This document shows positions 34,052 to 44,155 of a stretch of DNA of 64,000 nt, piece after piece. Positions within the stretch are counted from its first letter, which is position 1; every line of letters begins with the position of its first letter. Under the pieces are notes generated by a model. The model was not told where the DNA came from, ran no database searches, and worked only from the letters and a program-made list of their open reading frames with translations. The stretch covers positions 1 to 64,000 of the forward strand of contig CAJTTB010000002.1 of NCBI GenBank assembly GCA_910579175.1. The letters are read 5' to 3'. Both the position numbers and the translations under genes were made by a program. This stretch comes from an uncultured Oscillospiraceae bacterium. Lineage in GTDB: Bacteria > Bacillota > Clostridia > Oscillospirales > Ruminococcaceae.

Positions 34052-37000
34052 TTAAAACTTCACTAAAATTGTTTTAATTTCATAAGGAAGGATTGTAAAG
34101 GAAACTTGTTTATCATTTGCTGACAAAGTTTGGGTTACATTCTCAAGTAGATCACATTCTGCTACACTAACAGGAGCTTTTTCAAATGTCAAGGTAGCAT
34201 GAGTACGTGCGTTCTGGCTTTCATATACGCGCAATACAATGCCATCTCCGTTTTCTGCTTGTTTAACAGTTTCTACCACTACATTTCCATAATTAGAAGT
34301 TACAAAAGAACTATTGGAAGCGCTACCCTTTACAACATAAGCAGGTTGATTGAGTTTTGCTGCCTCTTCTTGTGTATCTGCCTGTCTCCAAGCGCCCTGA
34401 TGTGGATATAGTGCATAGGTGAAGAAATGTTCTTCTTGGTCTGTTTTTGGATTTGGCTCAATACCAGATTTAATCAAGGTCAAAGCCATTTCGCCTTCGT
34501 GTACAGAATGACCATATTTACAGTCATTTAACAAGCTAACACCATAATTTGCTTCAGAAATATCAGCCCATTTATGACCACAACTTTCAAATCTAGCTTG
34601 ATCCCAACTGGTATTGGTATGCGTCTTACGGGTTACATTACCAAACTGAATATCAAAGGTTGCTTCATCTGTATGAATATCCATTGGGAACATTACCTTT
34701 AACAGATGTTGATTTTCATGCCAATCTACATAGGTATCAAAATCAATACGGCGAGTATTAGCATAGAAATGAATCTTCTGACGAATGATAGAATTAGAAA
34801 AACGATATTCTGTCTGTAATACTGCTTCTAATGCCCCAACAGATACCCATTCCATAGATACGATATCATCTACATTCCAGAATTTTTCATCATAATAAAT
34901 ATCAATATCCCAGTTATCATAATAGATAGGTTTGTCTTCATAAACACGCAACTGGTTTGCAACCTTACAAGCCTGTACAACTTCTCGATTTGCCTCTTTA
35001 TCAAACAGGGAAGTAAAGCATCCCTTAGCATCAATTGAAACTTCATAGAATGGTGTCTGGATAGAAGCGCCATCTTTATCCAAAGTGGTGGTAAAGTTGC
35101 TTTCTACAGCAGGTACACTGGTGCAAGCAAAACTCTTATAACCTTTTGCAGGAATATCTTTTACATAGGTGTAAGTTTTATCTTCAACAGTTTGTACTGG
35201 AAGCGCTACACCATTTTCATCTTGGATTGCGCAAACTCCTTCAGGAAGTTCTATCAAATCATTGCGGTCAAATCCCAAAGTATTAAATACGGTTACAAAT
35301 TTATCATCACGATTGGTCAATGCTTCCAATCTTTCAGCAATCAACTGTTTGCATTCTTCTCTAACCCATTCATACTCTTCTTTGGTTACTTCATATACTT
35401 CGCGGATAGAAGAACCTGGAAGAATATCATGGAACTGATTGAGCATTACTTTTTTCCAAAGTGCATCTAATTTTTCTGTTGGATAAGCAACACCTTTTTC
35501 CAATGCCAAAACAGATAACAGTTCCAAATCCATCAACATCAATTCACTCTTACGATTAGAGCGCTTATTGCGAGCCATAGAAGTATAGGTGCCTCGATGA
35601 TATTCAAAATAAAATTCACCTGTCCAAGTATGCAGACGACGGCTGTCTTTTACACGATCTTCTAACTCTTCAAAATATTCTCTGGAGAATTCTTGACGTA
35701 CTTTTGGAATACCTTTTACGCCTTTTTTCATTCTGTCAGCAGTTTCCAACATTTCACGAGTTGGACCGCCTCCACCATCACCATAACCAAAGGCAATCAA
35801 GATATCATTGTTCATTTCTTTATTTTGGTAGCGTTCCCAGCCGCCCATAATTGCATCTGGATGCAGAATACCATTATAGGTTGTAAAGAAGCGTTCTACA
35901 CTCTGTCCAACACCCAAGGTAGAAATAAAGTGTGTTAAAACTTTACTTCCATCAATACCTTCCCAAAGCAAGGTATCATTTGGTACTTTATTAAACTGAT
36001 TCCAGGATAATTTTGTAGTCATAAAGTAATCAATGCCAGATTTTTTCATAATCTGAGGCAGTGCCCCAGAATAACCAAATACATCAGGAAGCCAAAGAAT
36101 ACGATTATCAACGCCAAACTCTTCTTTAAAGAAGCGCTTTCCATGAATAAATTGACGTACCAAAGATTCACCAGAAGTTAAGTTACAATCTGCTTCTAAC
36201 CACATACCACCTTCTGGTTCCCAACGCCCTTCTTTGATCTGTTCTTTTACCTTCGCATATAATTCTGGATAACGTTCTTTTAAGAATGCGTAAAGCTGTG
36301 GCTGACTGGACATAAATTTATAGTCTGGATATTCTTCCATCAATTTTAATACTGTTGCAAAACTGCGCGCTACCTTTTCACGGGTTTGTTCTACGGTCCA
36401 CCACCAAGCAACATCAATATGGGTGTGTCCGATACAGGTGGCAATAATGTCATCATATCCTGCCATATCTTCATAAAGTGCTTTGTGAACATAGGTTAAA
36501 GCTGCATTGACAGACGCATAAAAATCTTCTGAATGAACCTTACGGAAATCCAATAAATTAATGGTATCATTCATAACGGTTAGCAGGTCAATCGCTGTTT
36601 TCTCATCTGGCTTCATGCGAGCCAATGCCCAAAGAGGGACCTGCAAATCATAGTATAAACGCATAACTTCTGGGCTAAATTGAGCAGCTTCTCCAATTAG
36701 ACGAAATTCTGAGTGCAGTGTACCTGTATAGGATTGCAAATCCAATCGATAGGTTTGTCCTGCTTTTGCACAATCTGTAATTAACACTTCGCGGTGATTC
36801 ATATCCAGACCTTGTACAATTTGCCCATCTACAAACAATAAAAATTGTGGGTTTTTTGCATCATCCCACTCTTCAATTTGGGTGTGGATAACAATCCACA
36901 AACTTTTTCCATCAAAGTTTTCTGGTACAGTAAACTCTGTACGGAACCAGTCATGTTTGTCTGGACCATACCAATGCATGGTTTTACTGTCAAAATCTTC

Positions 37001-37147
37001 CCAATCCACCTGTGCGTTTTCTACATCTTCTGGATGAAAATAATTGCCTGGTTTTCTTTTCCATTGAGAAAGCTCAACCTTTTCAACCTTTGCAAATTTT
37101 TTCAGTTGCGCGCAAATTACTTCTAACCTTTCCTTAGCAAAAATCAT
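34052..37147 (-). CDS. Alpha-mannosidase, GH38
   Basis: A 1031-residue retaining, Zn-dependent alpha-mannosidase without signal peptide, so cytosolic. Zn ligands are His and Asp in GHTHIDVAWWW (about 248-258). The nucleophile Asp lies in LWLPDVFGYSG (about 360) and a further ligand His in LNQFHDILPGSS (about 570). The long C-terminal beta domains complete the family layout. The ATG at 37147 has GAGGTAATTTT upstream. As last gene of the mannoside operon, directly after GH130, it likely trims alpha-linked mannose from imported oligosaccharides before phosphorolysis of the beta-linked core; 2-O-mannosylglycerate is an alternative substrate for this family. Confidence 0.93.
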   Translation of the reverse strand: MIFAKERLEVICAQLKKFAKVEKVELSQWKRKPGNYFHPEDVENAQVDWEDFDSKTMHWYGPDKHDWFRTEFTVPENFDGKSLWIVIHTQIEEWDDAKNPQFLLFVDGQIVQGLDMNHREVLITDCAKAGQTYRLDLQSYTGTLHSEFRLIGEAAQFSPEVMRLYYDLQVPLWALARMKPDEKTAIDLLTVMNDTINLLDFRKVHSEDFYASVNAALTYVHKALYEDMAGYDDIIATCIGHTHIDVAWWWTVEQTREKVARSFATVLKLMEEYPDYKFMSSQPQLYAFLKERYPELYAKVKEQIKEGRWEPEGGMWLEADCNLTSGESLVRQFIHGKRFFKEEFGVDNRILWLPDVFGYSGALPQIMKKSGIDYFMTTKLSWNQFNKVPNDTLLWEGIDGSKVLTHFISTLGVGQSVERFFTTYNGILHPDAIMGGWERYQNKEMNNDILIAFGYGDGGGGPTREMLETADRMKKGVKGIPKVRQEFSREYFEELEDRVKDSRRLHTWTGEFYFEYHRGTYTSMARNKRSNRKSELMLMDLELLSVLALEKGVAYPTEKLDALWKKVMLNQFHDILPGSSIREVYEVTKEEYEWVREECKQLIAERLEALTNRDDKFVTVFNTLGFDRNDLIELPEGVCAIQDENGVALPVQTVEDKTYTYVKDIPAKGYKSFACTSVPAVESNFTTTLDKDGASIQTPFYEVSIDAKGCFTSLFDKEANREVVQACKVANQLRVYEDKPIYYDNWDIDIYYDEKFWNVDDIVSMEWVSVGALEAVLQTEYRFSNSIIRQKIHFYANTRRIDFDTYVDWHENQHLLKVMFPMDIHTDEATFDIQFGNVTRKTHTNTSWDQARFESCGHKWADISEANYGVSLLNDCKYGHSVHEGEMALTLIKSGIEPNPKTDQEEHFFTYALYPHQGAWRQADTQEEAAKLNQPAYVVKGSASNSSFVTSNYGNVVVETVKQAENGDGIVLRVYESQNARTHATLTFEKAPVSVAECDLLENVTQTLSANDKQVSFTILPYEIKTILVKF

Positions 37148-37233
37148 AAAATTACCTCGTTTTTCCATTTATTTACAACAGTCAATTTTATTAAAATCAG
37201 CCACTGTCATATTGTTTTCGGATGTACACAATA

Positions 37234-38223
37234 TTAATCTAATGGATACTCTTTCATATAGCTCAACAATTCATCAACGGTTGTAAATGCAAGACCTGTT
37301 ACAGTATCCGCACATCCATAATAAATTGCAATGCGACCGGTTTCTGCATCAGTTAAAGTTGCACATGGGAATGTTACATTTGGAACGTCTCCCACACATT
37401 CATATATTTCCTGTGGACCAAGAATATAATTGCGAGAACGTGCTTTTACTTTCCAAGGCTGTTCCAAATCAAGTAGTGCACAACCAATTCGGTAAACAAA
37501 TCCGTTACAAGTATTGATAACACCGTGATAAATCAAAAGCCAACCTTCATCTGTTTCAATTGGAATTGGACCAGGACCAATCTTTTTAGATTGCCATGCA
37601 GAGCGATCTTCATTAATTGTGCCCATAATATAGCGATGTTTTCCCCAGAATGTCAAATCTGGACTAAAGCTACAGAACATATCGCCAAATGGTGTATGAC
37701 CAGTATCACTTGGACGACTTAACATTGCATACATGCCATCAATTTTACGTGGGAATAATACCCCATTTCGATTATAGGGCAAAAATGCGTTTTCTAACTG
37801 ATGAAATGTTTTAAAATCATAAGTATATGCTACACCAATTGTAGGACCATGATACCCATTACACCAAGTGATATAATAACGGTCTTCAATCCAGCAAACA
37901 CGAGGGTCATAGCGATATTCACGCTTTGTTACTTCGCTGTCGCCTTCAAATACGATTGGCTCATGATTGATTTCCCAATTGATTCCGTCTTTGCTAAAAC
38001 CTGCAAAAATATCCATACTAACAGAACGACTATCACAACGGAACACGCCAGCAAATCCATCTTCAAATGGTACTACTGCACTATTAAATACACTATTTGA
38101 ATTTGGAATTGCATCACGTTGAATAATTGGATTTTGGGTATATCTCCATACAGGAGCATGACACCCAACTGGTTTTTCTTGCCATGGTAGATTTGGTAAA
38201 GCATTTCCAATGATTTTACTCAT
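37234..38223 (-). CDS. Beta-mannoside phosphorylase, GH130
   Basis: A 329-residue five-bladed beta-propeller enzyme of GH130, which cleaves beta-1,4- (or beta-1,2-) mannosides with phosphate to release mannose-1-phosphate. The family motif YRYDPRVCWIEDRYYITW (about 80-97) includes the general-acid Asp of DPR, and KKIGPGPIPIETDEGWLLIYHGV (about 210-232) supplies phosphate-binding and sugar-contact residues. No signal peptide. The ATG at 38223 follows GAAAGGAAG. Its position between a binding protein and GH38, with a phosphohexomutase nearby, fits Man-beta-1,4-GlcNAc or mannobiose processing. The exact linkage is not decided by sequence reading; some GH130 members are hydrolases. Confidence 0.9.
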   Translation of the reverse strand: MSKIIGNALPNLPWQEKPVGCHAPVWRYTQNPIIQRDAIPNSNSVFNSAVVPFEDGFAGVFRCDSRSVSMDIFAGFSKDGINWEINHEPIVFEGDSEVTKREYRYDPRVCWIEDRYYITWCNGYHGPTIGVAYTYDFKTFHQLENAFLPYNRNGVLFPRKIDGMYAMLSRPSDTGHTPFGDMFCSFSPDLTFWGKHRYIMGTINEDRSAWQSKKIGPGPIPIETDEGWLLIYHGVINTCNGFVYRIGCALLDLEQPWKVKARSRNYILGPQEIYECVGDVPNVTFPCATLTDAETGRIAIYYGCADTVTGLAFTTVDELLSYMKEYPLD

Positions 38224-38250
38224 AAAAACTACTTCCTTTCTTTTTATCAT

Positions 38251-39732
38251 CTATTGATTTTTTTCTAAAATCCAACGATCTAGTTGAGACTGCAATTCCT
38301 CTTTAATTGCATCAATACCAGAAAGCTGGAGTTCTTTCAAAAATTTAGGTAGTTGGGTATCCACATCCACACTGCCTGTCATTAGACAAGAGTAATATTT
38401 ATCCCATACCTGTCCAACATTGGCAACTTGCCTAGAAAGACCAGATAAATCTGGAATAAAACCCAACAATGAAGAACAAATCGCTTTCTCATTATAAATT
38501 TGATATTGCTTCCATTTGTCCAAAGGTTCGGTATATTTACCGCCAAGTGTCTTTAAAATAAACCAATTTCCCTGTGTATATGGCACACCTGCATAGCTGT
38601 TTGTTCCCAATTCTTGGGCATCTTTTAATAATACCTGTCCATTCTCGTCCAAAGTATATTGAACGCCCTCTATTCCATAATTAAAAAGATTACGGACTTC
38701 TGGGTCAGTGTTTAATAAGTTTAAAAATATCACTGATTCAGACGGATATTGTGTATAGGCGCTAATTGCCATGACTCCACCCTGTGTAGATTCTGTTGTC
38801 ACTACTGGTTTTGACAATGCTTGGGTTACTACTGAATAACCCCGGTCTTTTGACCATGAACTTTCGGTTAATGGTCCTCCTTCAGAGGCTTTCCAAAAGA
38901 CTTTTTTTCCATAAGTCAAATTGACGGATTCCTTTACAGCGGCATCTTCATTGATATAGCCTTTCTGATAATATTCACGCAAAGTATATAAAATATCTTG
39001 ACATTCTTTTGTCTCAAATATATTTACAATTTGAGGATGATTTTCCAAAGACTTCGCCATCAATGGCAGTTTTTTATCAAGCAAATACTCATAACCATCA
39101 ATTGAAAAAAAGTTATGAGAATCCTTATCCAATTCCATCGGAAGATAATCTGGTTCATTTTGAGAAATCATCTGTAACAATGGCTCTAATGACTGCACTG
39201 TCTGATACTGCGTAATATCAATCTGATATTTTTCAACCAATTCTTTTGGATACATCCACTGTAATTGTACAGTCAATTCTTTATTGGTTGGCACCCCATA
39301 AATACTTCCATCACTCATGCGAACGCCTTGCCACAAAATCGGATTAATTGTCTCATACATCTGCTTACCTTCGTTTTGCAGATAATCATCCAAACAAAGC
39401 CATGCTTTGCGGGAAGCAAAACTAGCATAATTTTGAGCAAACAAAATATCCACCGGAAAACCAGAAGATATCATCGCATTTAAACGTCTTTCATAATCCT
39501 GCCAACCTACTTTTTCATAGGTAATAGTCAAATTAACCTTCTGTTTTAGTACTTCATTAATTGCTTGATTTACTTTTTTCAGTCCAGGATCTGGTTCTCC
39601 AATTGTATAATAAACTAAATTTGTTGGTTGAGATGTTGGTGAAGAGCTAGATTCTTCCTGTGTAGTCGTACATGATGAAAAAAACACAACCAATACTCCA
39701 CACATGATAGACATGACTCTTTTTCTATTCAT
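38251..39732 (-). CDS. Second lipoprotein sugar-binding protein of the mannoside operon
   Basis: A 493-residue extracellular solute-binding protein. The signal peptide ends in a lipobox-like VVFFSSC with Cys about residue 21, followed by a Ser/Thr-rich linker. The periplasmic-binding fold (LVYYTIGEPDPGLKKVNQAI) leads to a C-terminal DUF3502-like part. It is paralogous to the binding protein at 42617-44155 (shared FLNLLNTDPEVRNLFNYGIEG and LxxFIPDLSGLSRQVANV-type motifs). It overlaps the response regulator stop by four bases, so it is translated with the sensor system rather than with the permeases. It may serve sensing or a different ligand. Confidence 0.9.
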   Translation of the reverse strand: MNRKRVMSIMCGVLVVFFSSCTTTQEESSSSPTSQPTNLVYYTIGEPDPGLKKVNQAINEVLKQKVNLTITYEKVGWQDYERRLNAMISSGFPVDILFAQNYASFASRKAWLCLDDYLQNEGKQMYETINPILWQGVRMSDGSIYGVPTNKELTVQLQWMYPKELVEKYQIDITQYQTVQSLEPLLQMISQNEPDYLPMELDKDSHNFFSIDGYEYLLDKKLPLMAKSLENHPQIVNIFETKECQDILYTLREYYQKGYINEDAAVKESVNLTYGKKVFWKASEGGPLTESSWSKDRGYSVVTQALSKPVVTTESTQGGVMAISAYTQYPSESVIFLNLLNTDPEVRNLFNYGIEGVQYTLDENGQVLLKDAQELGTNSYAGVPYTQGNWFILKTLGGKYTEPLDKWKQYQIYNEKAICSSLLGFIPDLSGLSRQVANVGQVWDKYYSCLMTGSVDVDTQLPKFLKELQLSGIDAIKEELQSQLDRWILEKNQ

Positions 39733-40502
39733 ATTTCCTCCCTACTTTTAGCACGCATCTCTAAAGGTGAGAGATCAAAATAGTCGTGAAAATGCGAATA
39801 AAAGTAATTGAGATTGGAATAGCCAACCGAATAAGCGATATAAGAAATCTTCTCATCTGTTTTGAGAATCTTTTCTCTTGCCATCAACAAGCGATATACC
39901 ATCAAATATTCTGAAAACTTCAGATGAGTTCCCTTTAAAAAAATTTGTCCTAAATAAGTCCCATTCATCTTGAACTTGTCAGCAATTGATTTTAAAGTCA
40001 AATTTTGAGCATAATCAGAACGAACAATCAATAAAATTTTATTAATTAGATTTGAGAAAGTATCATAACGCACTTGCAATACAGGATCAATATCCTTTTC
40101 GTCCCCTTTGATATTTGGGATTTCTCCATGTAAATCTTCTATGATGATCTTCTCAATAATTTTTCTAAGTCTTTCATTATCCACTGGTTTTAACAAATAG
40201 TCCTTTGCCCCACAACGCAATGATTCTCGTACATAATGAAACTCCTCATAACCGCTCATCATAATATATTGCGTTTTTAAATTCATTTCATTTAATCGGT
40301 TGATTAAATCATACCCTCTTGTCTCTCCAATACACACATCAAAAATTCCAATATCTGGTTTCATTTCAATTGCTTTTACAACAGCTTCTTCATAGCTTTG
40401 GGCGGTTTCAATACGCCCTATTCCATATTTGTTCCAATCTAATGTGCGACTCATTCCTTTTAAAATATTTGGTTCATCATCAACTATCAGCATTTGATAC
40501 AT
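39729..40502 (-). CDS. YesN-type response regulator with AraC output domain
   Basis: A 257-residue two-component regulator. The receiver domain (1-120) has the acidic pocket VDDE and the phosphoacceptor Asp55 in IGIFDVCIGE, with Lys in DYLLKPVD. The C-terminal AraC helix-turn-helix pair (about 160-255) includes KSIADKFKMNGTYLGQIF and ISYIAYSVGYSNLNYFYSHF. Overlaps the kinase gene by 23 bases. It probably activates the surrounding transport and glycosidase genes. Confidence 0.94.
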   Translation of the reverse strand: MYQMLIVDDEPNILKGMSRTLDWNKYGIGRIETAQSYEEAVVKAIEMKPDIGIFDVCIGETRGYDLINRLNEMNLKTQYIMMSGYEEFHYVRESLRCGAKDYLLKPVDNERLRKIIEKIIIEDLHGEIPNIKGDEKDIDPVLQVRYDTFSNLINKILLIVRSDYAQNLTLKSIADKFKMNGTYLGQIFLKGTHLKFSEYLMVYRLLMAREKILKTDEKISYIAYSVGYSNLNYFYSHFHDYFDLSPLEMRAKSREEI

Positions 40503-42249
40503 ACGCCTGTGCCTCCTTTGAGATGACTATTGAAATCTTTGCGCCACCTTCTGAATTATTGTTCATCTGCATTTTTAAAGAATCTCCATAAAAAAAGCGT
40601 AATCTTGTATAAACATTTCTCAAACCAATACTGTTAGATACATCATTTTCATTCGATTCTATATTTGGACAAGAATTGAACATCTGATTGAGTGTCTGTA
40701 AAGTCTCCATATCTACTCCAAAACCATTGTCTATCACTTCAATGACATATTCTCCATTCTCTCCAATTGTACCTCGAACAACAATCAAATTATATTCAGC
40801 ATTTCGGTCAATTCCATGTACAAAAAAATTTTCTGCCAATGGCTGTATCCAGAATTTTACGGTATTTAATGTTAAAATTTCAGGTTCAAAATCAATCTGA
40901 TAAAATAAATTATCAGGATATCTTAATTCCATCAAACCCAAATAACGCTTTAATATTTCTAATTCTTCCTCCATTTTCAAAACATTTTTTGTTTTTACCA
41001 CAGCTCGATATAATCCACCTAGGTTGGAAATTGAATTTGCTGTTTTATAATCATTATTTACCAATGCAAAAGAACGAATCGACTCCAAAACATTATATAA
41101 AAAATGCGGATTAATTTGACTTTGCAACGCTTTCATATCTGCTTCTCTTTGTCTTAATTTTAAAGAATATTCTGTTTGAATATAATGTTCTAATTTCAAA
41201 CTCATATCTTCCAATTCTTTGGCTATCATTGCATACTCATCATCTCGATATTTCGGATGACTTAAATGTGCAAAGTCACCCACTTTTACATGATTGATTA
41301 TTTCAATAATATATGTCAAAAAGCGAAAATCATACCAAAGATTATAAGACATAATCAATACTGCTGCAATAATAATAACAATAAAAACCATAATGATAAA
41401 TAAAACTGTTGCCAAATGTCTTGTTATCATTTCAAAATTGTCACAATAATAAATTAACTGATAATCTGTTTGATTAGAAGTGAAAACAAAGTAATGAACC
41501 CGGTTAATTATATTTGACGAGACCGTTCCATTTGCTTTATTTTGTTGTAAAATTTGCTGTAGTAAATCTTCATCTATTGAATTTTTTAGTGGAAATATAT
41601 TTTTTCTACTATCAATTGCTACAATATTTCCTGGTATATAATCTAAATCATTTTCAAAAATATAACTGCTGTCTATCAAATAATAAAGTTCTCCCAATAT
41701 TTCAGACACTTGATAAGGATTGAATAAACTTTGTTGATAAATAAAGCCATTTTGAATATTCTTACTAAAACGTTGATCTGATATTGGGACATGAAAATCC
41801 ACTTCCATTGCCCCATTTTTTGGAAAACTAAGTACATTATTATATTGTCCATTACGCAAGGCAACTTGTATGATAGGGTGACCATCATTGGTTAAAAACT
41901 GATATAAATCTCTAGGAAAAGAAACCAATTGCCGATTGTATTCACTATAGTCCAATCTTCTAGTTAAATATTCTTCTACACTATTTCCAGAAAAACAAAG
42001 AATATCATTTAATAGCTCTGAGTTTGAATAAATGCGCTGTGTATAAGCGTTCACTTTATCTATTACTGATTTCATGGTTTTTTCTGCCGTATCAAACGAA
42101 GAAGAAACTTGTACTTGTGCATCTTTTATCCAACTATTGATAAAAAAGCTACAAGTAAAACCACATAAAATGATAGCCATCAATAACAGAATTGCAATAT
42201 AAGAAATAAATTTATTTCGATAAATTTTCGTTTTAAAAAAATTATACAT
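40480..42249 (-). CDS. YesM-type sensor histidine kinase
   Basis: A 589-residue membrane kinase. TM1 lies at about 13-35, an extracellular sensing region at 36-280, TM2 at about 285-307, then HAMP. The phosphoacceptor His is in QSQINPHFLYNVLESI (about residue 382), and a HATPase region with IEVIDNGFGVDM (about 510) and SIGLRNVYTRLRFFYG follows. This is the architecture of oligosaccharide-sensing kinases paired with LplABC-type transporters. It overlaps the regulator gene. Confidence 0.94.
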   Translation of the reverse strand: MYNFFKTKIYRNKFISYIAILLLMAIILCGFTCSFFINSWIKDAQVQVSSSFDTAEKTMKSVIDKVNAYTQRIYSNSELLNDILCFSGNSVEEYLTRRLDYSEYNRQLVSFPRDLYQFLTNDGHPIIQVALRNGQYNNVLSFPKNGAMEVDFHVPISDQRFSKNIQNGFIYQQSLFNPYQVSEILGELYYLIDSSYIFENDLDYIPGNIVAIDSRKNIFPLKNSIDEDLLQQILQQNKANGTVSSNIINRVHYFVFTSNQTDYQLIYYCDNFEMITRHLATVLFIIMVFIVIIIAAVLIMSYNLWYDFRFLTYIIEIINHVKVGDFAHLSHPKYRDDEYAMIAKELEDMSLKLEHYIQTEYSLKLRQREADMKALQSQINPHFLYNVLESIRSFALVNNDYKTANSISNLGGLYRAVVKTKNVLKMEEELEILKRYLGLMELRYPDNLFYQIDFEPEILTLNTVKFWIQPLAENFFVHGIDRNAEYNLIVVRGTIGENGEYVIEVIDNGFGVDMETLQTLNQMFNSCPNIESNENDVSNSIGLRNVYTRLRFFYGDSLKMQMNNNSEGGAKISIVISKEAQAYVSNADS

Positions 42250-42344
42250 TTTTTTAGCTACTTTCTATAATATGGTATAGTTTTTCATTCATTCTGTTTT
42301 TATGATAAACTTTGAAAATATAGCTAGAAAATAATATTTTTTTA

Positions 42345-42374
42345 ACAGATTTGTAAGGTAACAAATCTGTTTTT
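42345..42374 (+). terminator. Terminator-like hairpin facing plus strand upstream of the kinase gene
   Basis: ACAGATTTGT pairs with ACAAATCTGT around AAGGTA, followed by TTTTTTG on the plus strand. No plus-strand gene ends here, so its role is unclear. Confidence 0.55.
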
Positions 42375-42387
42375 TGTTGCTTATTAC

Positions 42388-42437
42388 CATGATGTTTTCT
42401 GAACGAAAAAGTATAATTTTTCGTTCAGAAAATCATG
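42388..42437. promoter_or_regulatory. Near-perfect long inverted repeat upstream of the kinase gene
   Basis: CATGATGTTTTCTGAACGAAAAA (left) and TTTTTCGTTCAGAAAATCATG (right) are complementary over about 21 bp with a two-base bulge and a loop of about six bases. It lies within the operon, between the binding-protein gene and the kinase gene, and could be an operator, an attenuator or an mRNA processing stem. Confidence 0.7.
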
Positions 42438-42498
42438 TTATTATGTTTCAGCAATCAAGTATAAGTCAAAATTTTTATTTTGTCAATCCATAAATCAG

Positions 42499-42541
42499 AA
42501 AAAACCCGAAAGAAAAATGATTTTCATTCAGGTTTTTCCAA
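42499..42541 (-). terminator. Intra-operon terminator after the first binding-protein gene
   Basis: On the minus strand AACCTGAATGAAAATCA pairs imperfectly with TTTTTCTTTCGGGTT, followed by TTTTTTC. It would raise permease and binding-protein mRNA relative to the sensor and enzyme genes. Confidence 0.7.
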
Positions 42542-42616
42542 TCTTACAAAACTTTTACTTTTACTTTTGTTCGATCATCATATTCACTTATATGATATCA
42601 TCATGTCATCTATTCA

Positions 42617-44155
42617 TTATTGTGCAAAGAATTCGTCAATTTGTTTTTGTGCTTCTTCCATAATTTTTTCCATACCAGAAGCTTTTAATTCTTCTACAAT
42701 TTTTGGAATCATTTCTTCTGGGTTAGATGCACCAGTTAATAATTCATAACGATATTTGTCCCAAGTAGTCTTACAGTTTGCAACTTCTGTAGACAAATTA
42801 GAAATATCAAGTGCAAATCCCAAACAGCTAGAGAAATCAGCAGATTCGTTTAATTTCTGTACTTGTTTCCATTGATCTTCTGGAGAACCATCAACGATTG
42901 CCATGTTAAAGAAAGTACCTTGTGTATATGCTGGTAAGGTCCAAGTATCGGTAAGTTTTTCAATTACATTTTCTTTACCTTCTACTTTCTTGAAGTGTGT
43001 ACCTTCAATACCGTATGCCATCATATTACGAAGTGTAGAATCTGTATTCACTAATTCTAAGAATTTCAAGCCTTCTTTTACATATTTAGAGTTTGCAGAG
43101 ATTGCGTTCAAAGAACCTTGGATAGTACCAGTAGAATACATTGGACCATATACTTGGGTCATTACATATTTTTCAACACCTTCGTTGATCTGATAAGTAA
43201 CTTCTGCACCTGGGAAAGCTTGTGCGGAGAAGATGATACGTCCTTTTGTTGGTTCTGTAGCAGTTGGAGCATCTGGATTTACAACACCATCTTTAAACCA
43301 ACCGTTGATAATTTTTAGTCCAGCCATAATATCTTCTTGTTCTAATACAGAAACAACTTTGCGTTCGCCATCAGACATTTTAACACCAACTGGAGGTAAA
43401 CCTAAGGTTAAGTCGTCATAGTTATTAAAGAAACCATTCAAACCTTCACTTTGAGTCATTGGAATTGGGTAAACATTTTTGCCTTCACCTTCTTTAATGG
43501 TGCGAGCTGCTTTATCCAAATCTTCTAAAGTTTTAATGCTTGCTACATCAATGTTATATTTTTGTACATAAGAATCATCAAATACCCAGTACTGTGTAAT
43601 AGAAGAGTCTTTATAAGTAGGTACTGCATAAATCTTGTTATGAATTTTAGTACCTTGCCATACAGTTTCAGGAATAAAGGAATATAGATCTGGTGTTTCT
43701 GATTGTACTAAATCAGTAATATCAGCAAATGCATTTAAGTTTACTTGCGCATTATATTTTGAGTTATTTGTAAACATCATATCAAATGCTTCACCAGAAT
43801 TTATAATGGTGTTCATTTTTGTATCCCAGTCGCCCCAGCCTGAAAGTTTCAAATCAATTCCAACACCAATTTTTTCTTGTGTATAAGCATTGATTTCTTT
43901 TAAGCCATCAGCCAAATCGTCTGGTTGCTCACCAATAGACCACCATAGTAAAGTTGCGCCTTCGCCATTATTTTTGTCTTTATCTTTGTCTTTATTGGCA
44001 TCAGCATTGTCTTTAGAAGGAGTACTAGTAGGTGCTGAAGAAGAATTGTCTTTATCCTTATTATCGTCTGTTGGCTTATCAGAACAGCCTGCAAATGCAC
44101 TTAAAAGTACTGCTGACGCACATATTGCTGCTAAAATACGTTTTTTGTTTTTCAT
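42617..44155 (-). CDS. Lipoprotein sugar-binding protein (LplA-type, DUF3502-like)
   Basis: A 512-residue extracellular substrate-binding lipoprotein of an ABC sugar importer. The signal peptide ends in lipobox LSAFAGC with Cys at residue 24, then a long Asp/Lys/Ser-rich linker (25-65). The binding fold starts at LLWWSIGEQPDDLADGLKEI. DUF3502-like C-terminal motifs LGFALDISNLSTEVANCKTTWDKY are present. It follows the two permease genes after a 310-base gap and is followed by a terminator, so it is probably the main, strongly expressed binding protein. Confidence 0.93.
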   Translation of the reverse strand: MKNKKRILAAICASAVLLSAFAGCSDKPTDDNKDKDNSSSAPTSTPSKDNADANKDKDKDKNNGEGATLLWWSIGEQPDDLADGLKEINAYTQEKIGVGIDLKLSGWGDWDTKMNTIINSGEAFDMMFTNNSKYNAQVNLNAFADITDLVQSETPDLYSFIPETVWQGTKIHNKIYAVPTYKDSSITQYWVFDDSYVQKYNIDVASIKTLEDLDKAARTIKEGEGKNVYPIPMTQSEGLNGFFNNYDDLTLGLPPVGVKMSDGERKVVSVLEQEDIMAGLKIINGWFKDGVVNPDAPTATEPTKGRIIFSAQAFPGAEVTYQINEGVEKYVMTQVYGPMYSTGTIQGSLNAISANSKYVKEGLKFLELVNTDSTLRNMMAYGIEGTHFKKVEGKENVIEKLTDTWTLPAYTQGTFFNMAIVDGSPEDQWKQVQKLNESADFSSCLGFALDISNLSTEVANCKTTWDKYRYELLTGASNPEEMIPKIVEELKASGMEKIMEEAQKQIDEFFAQ

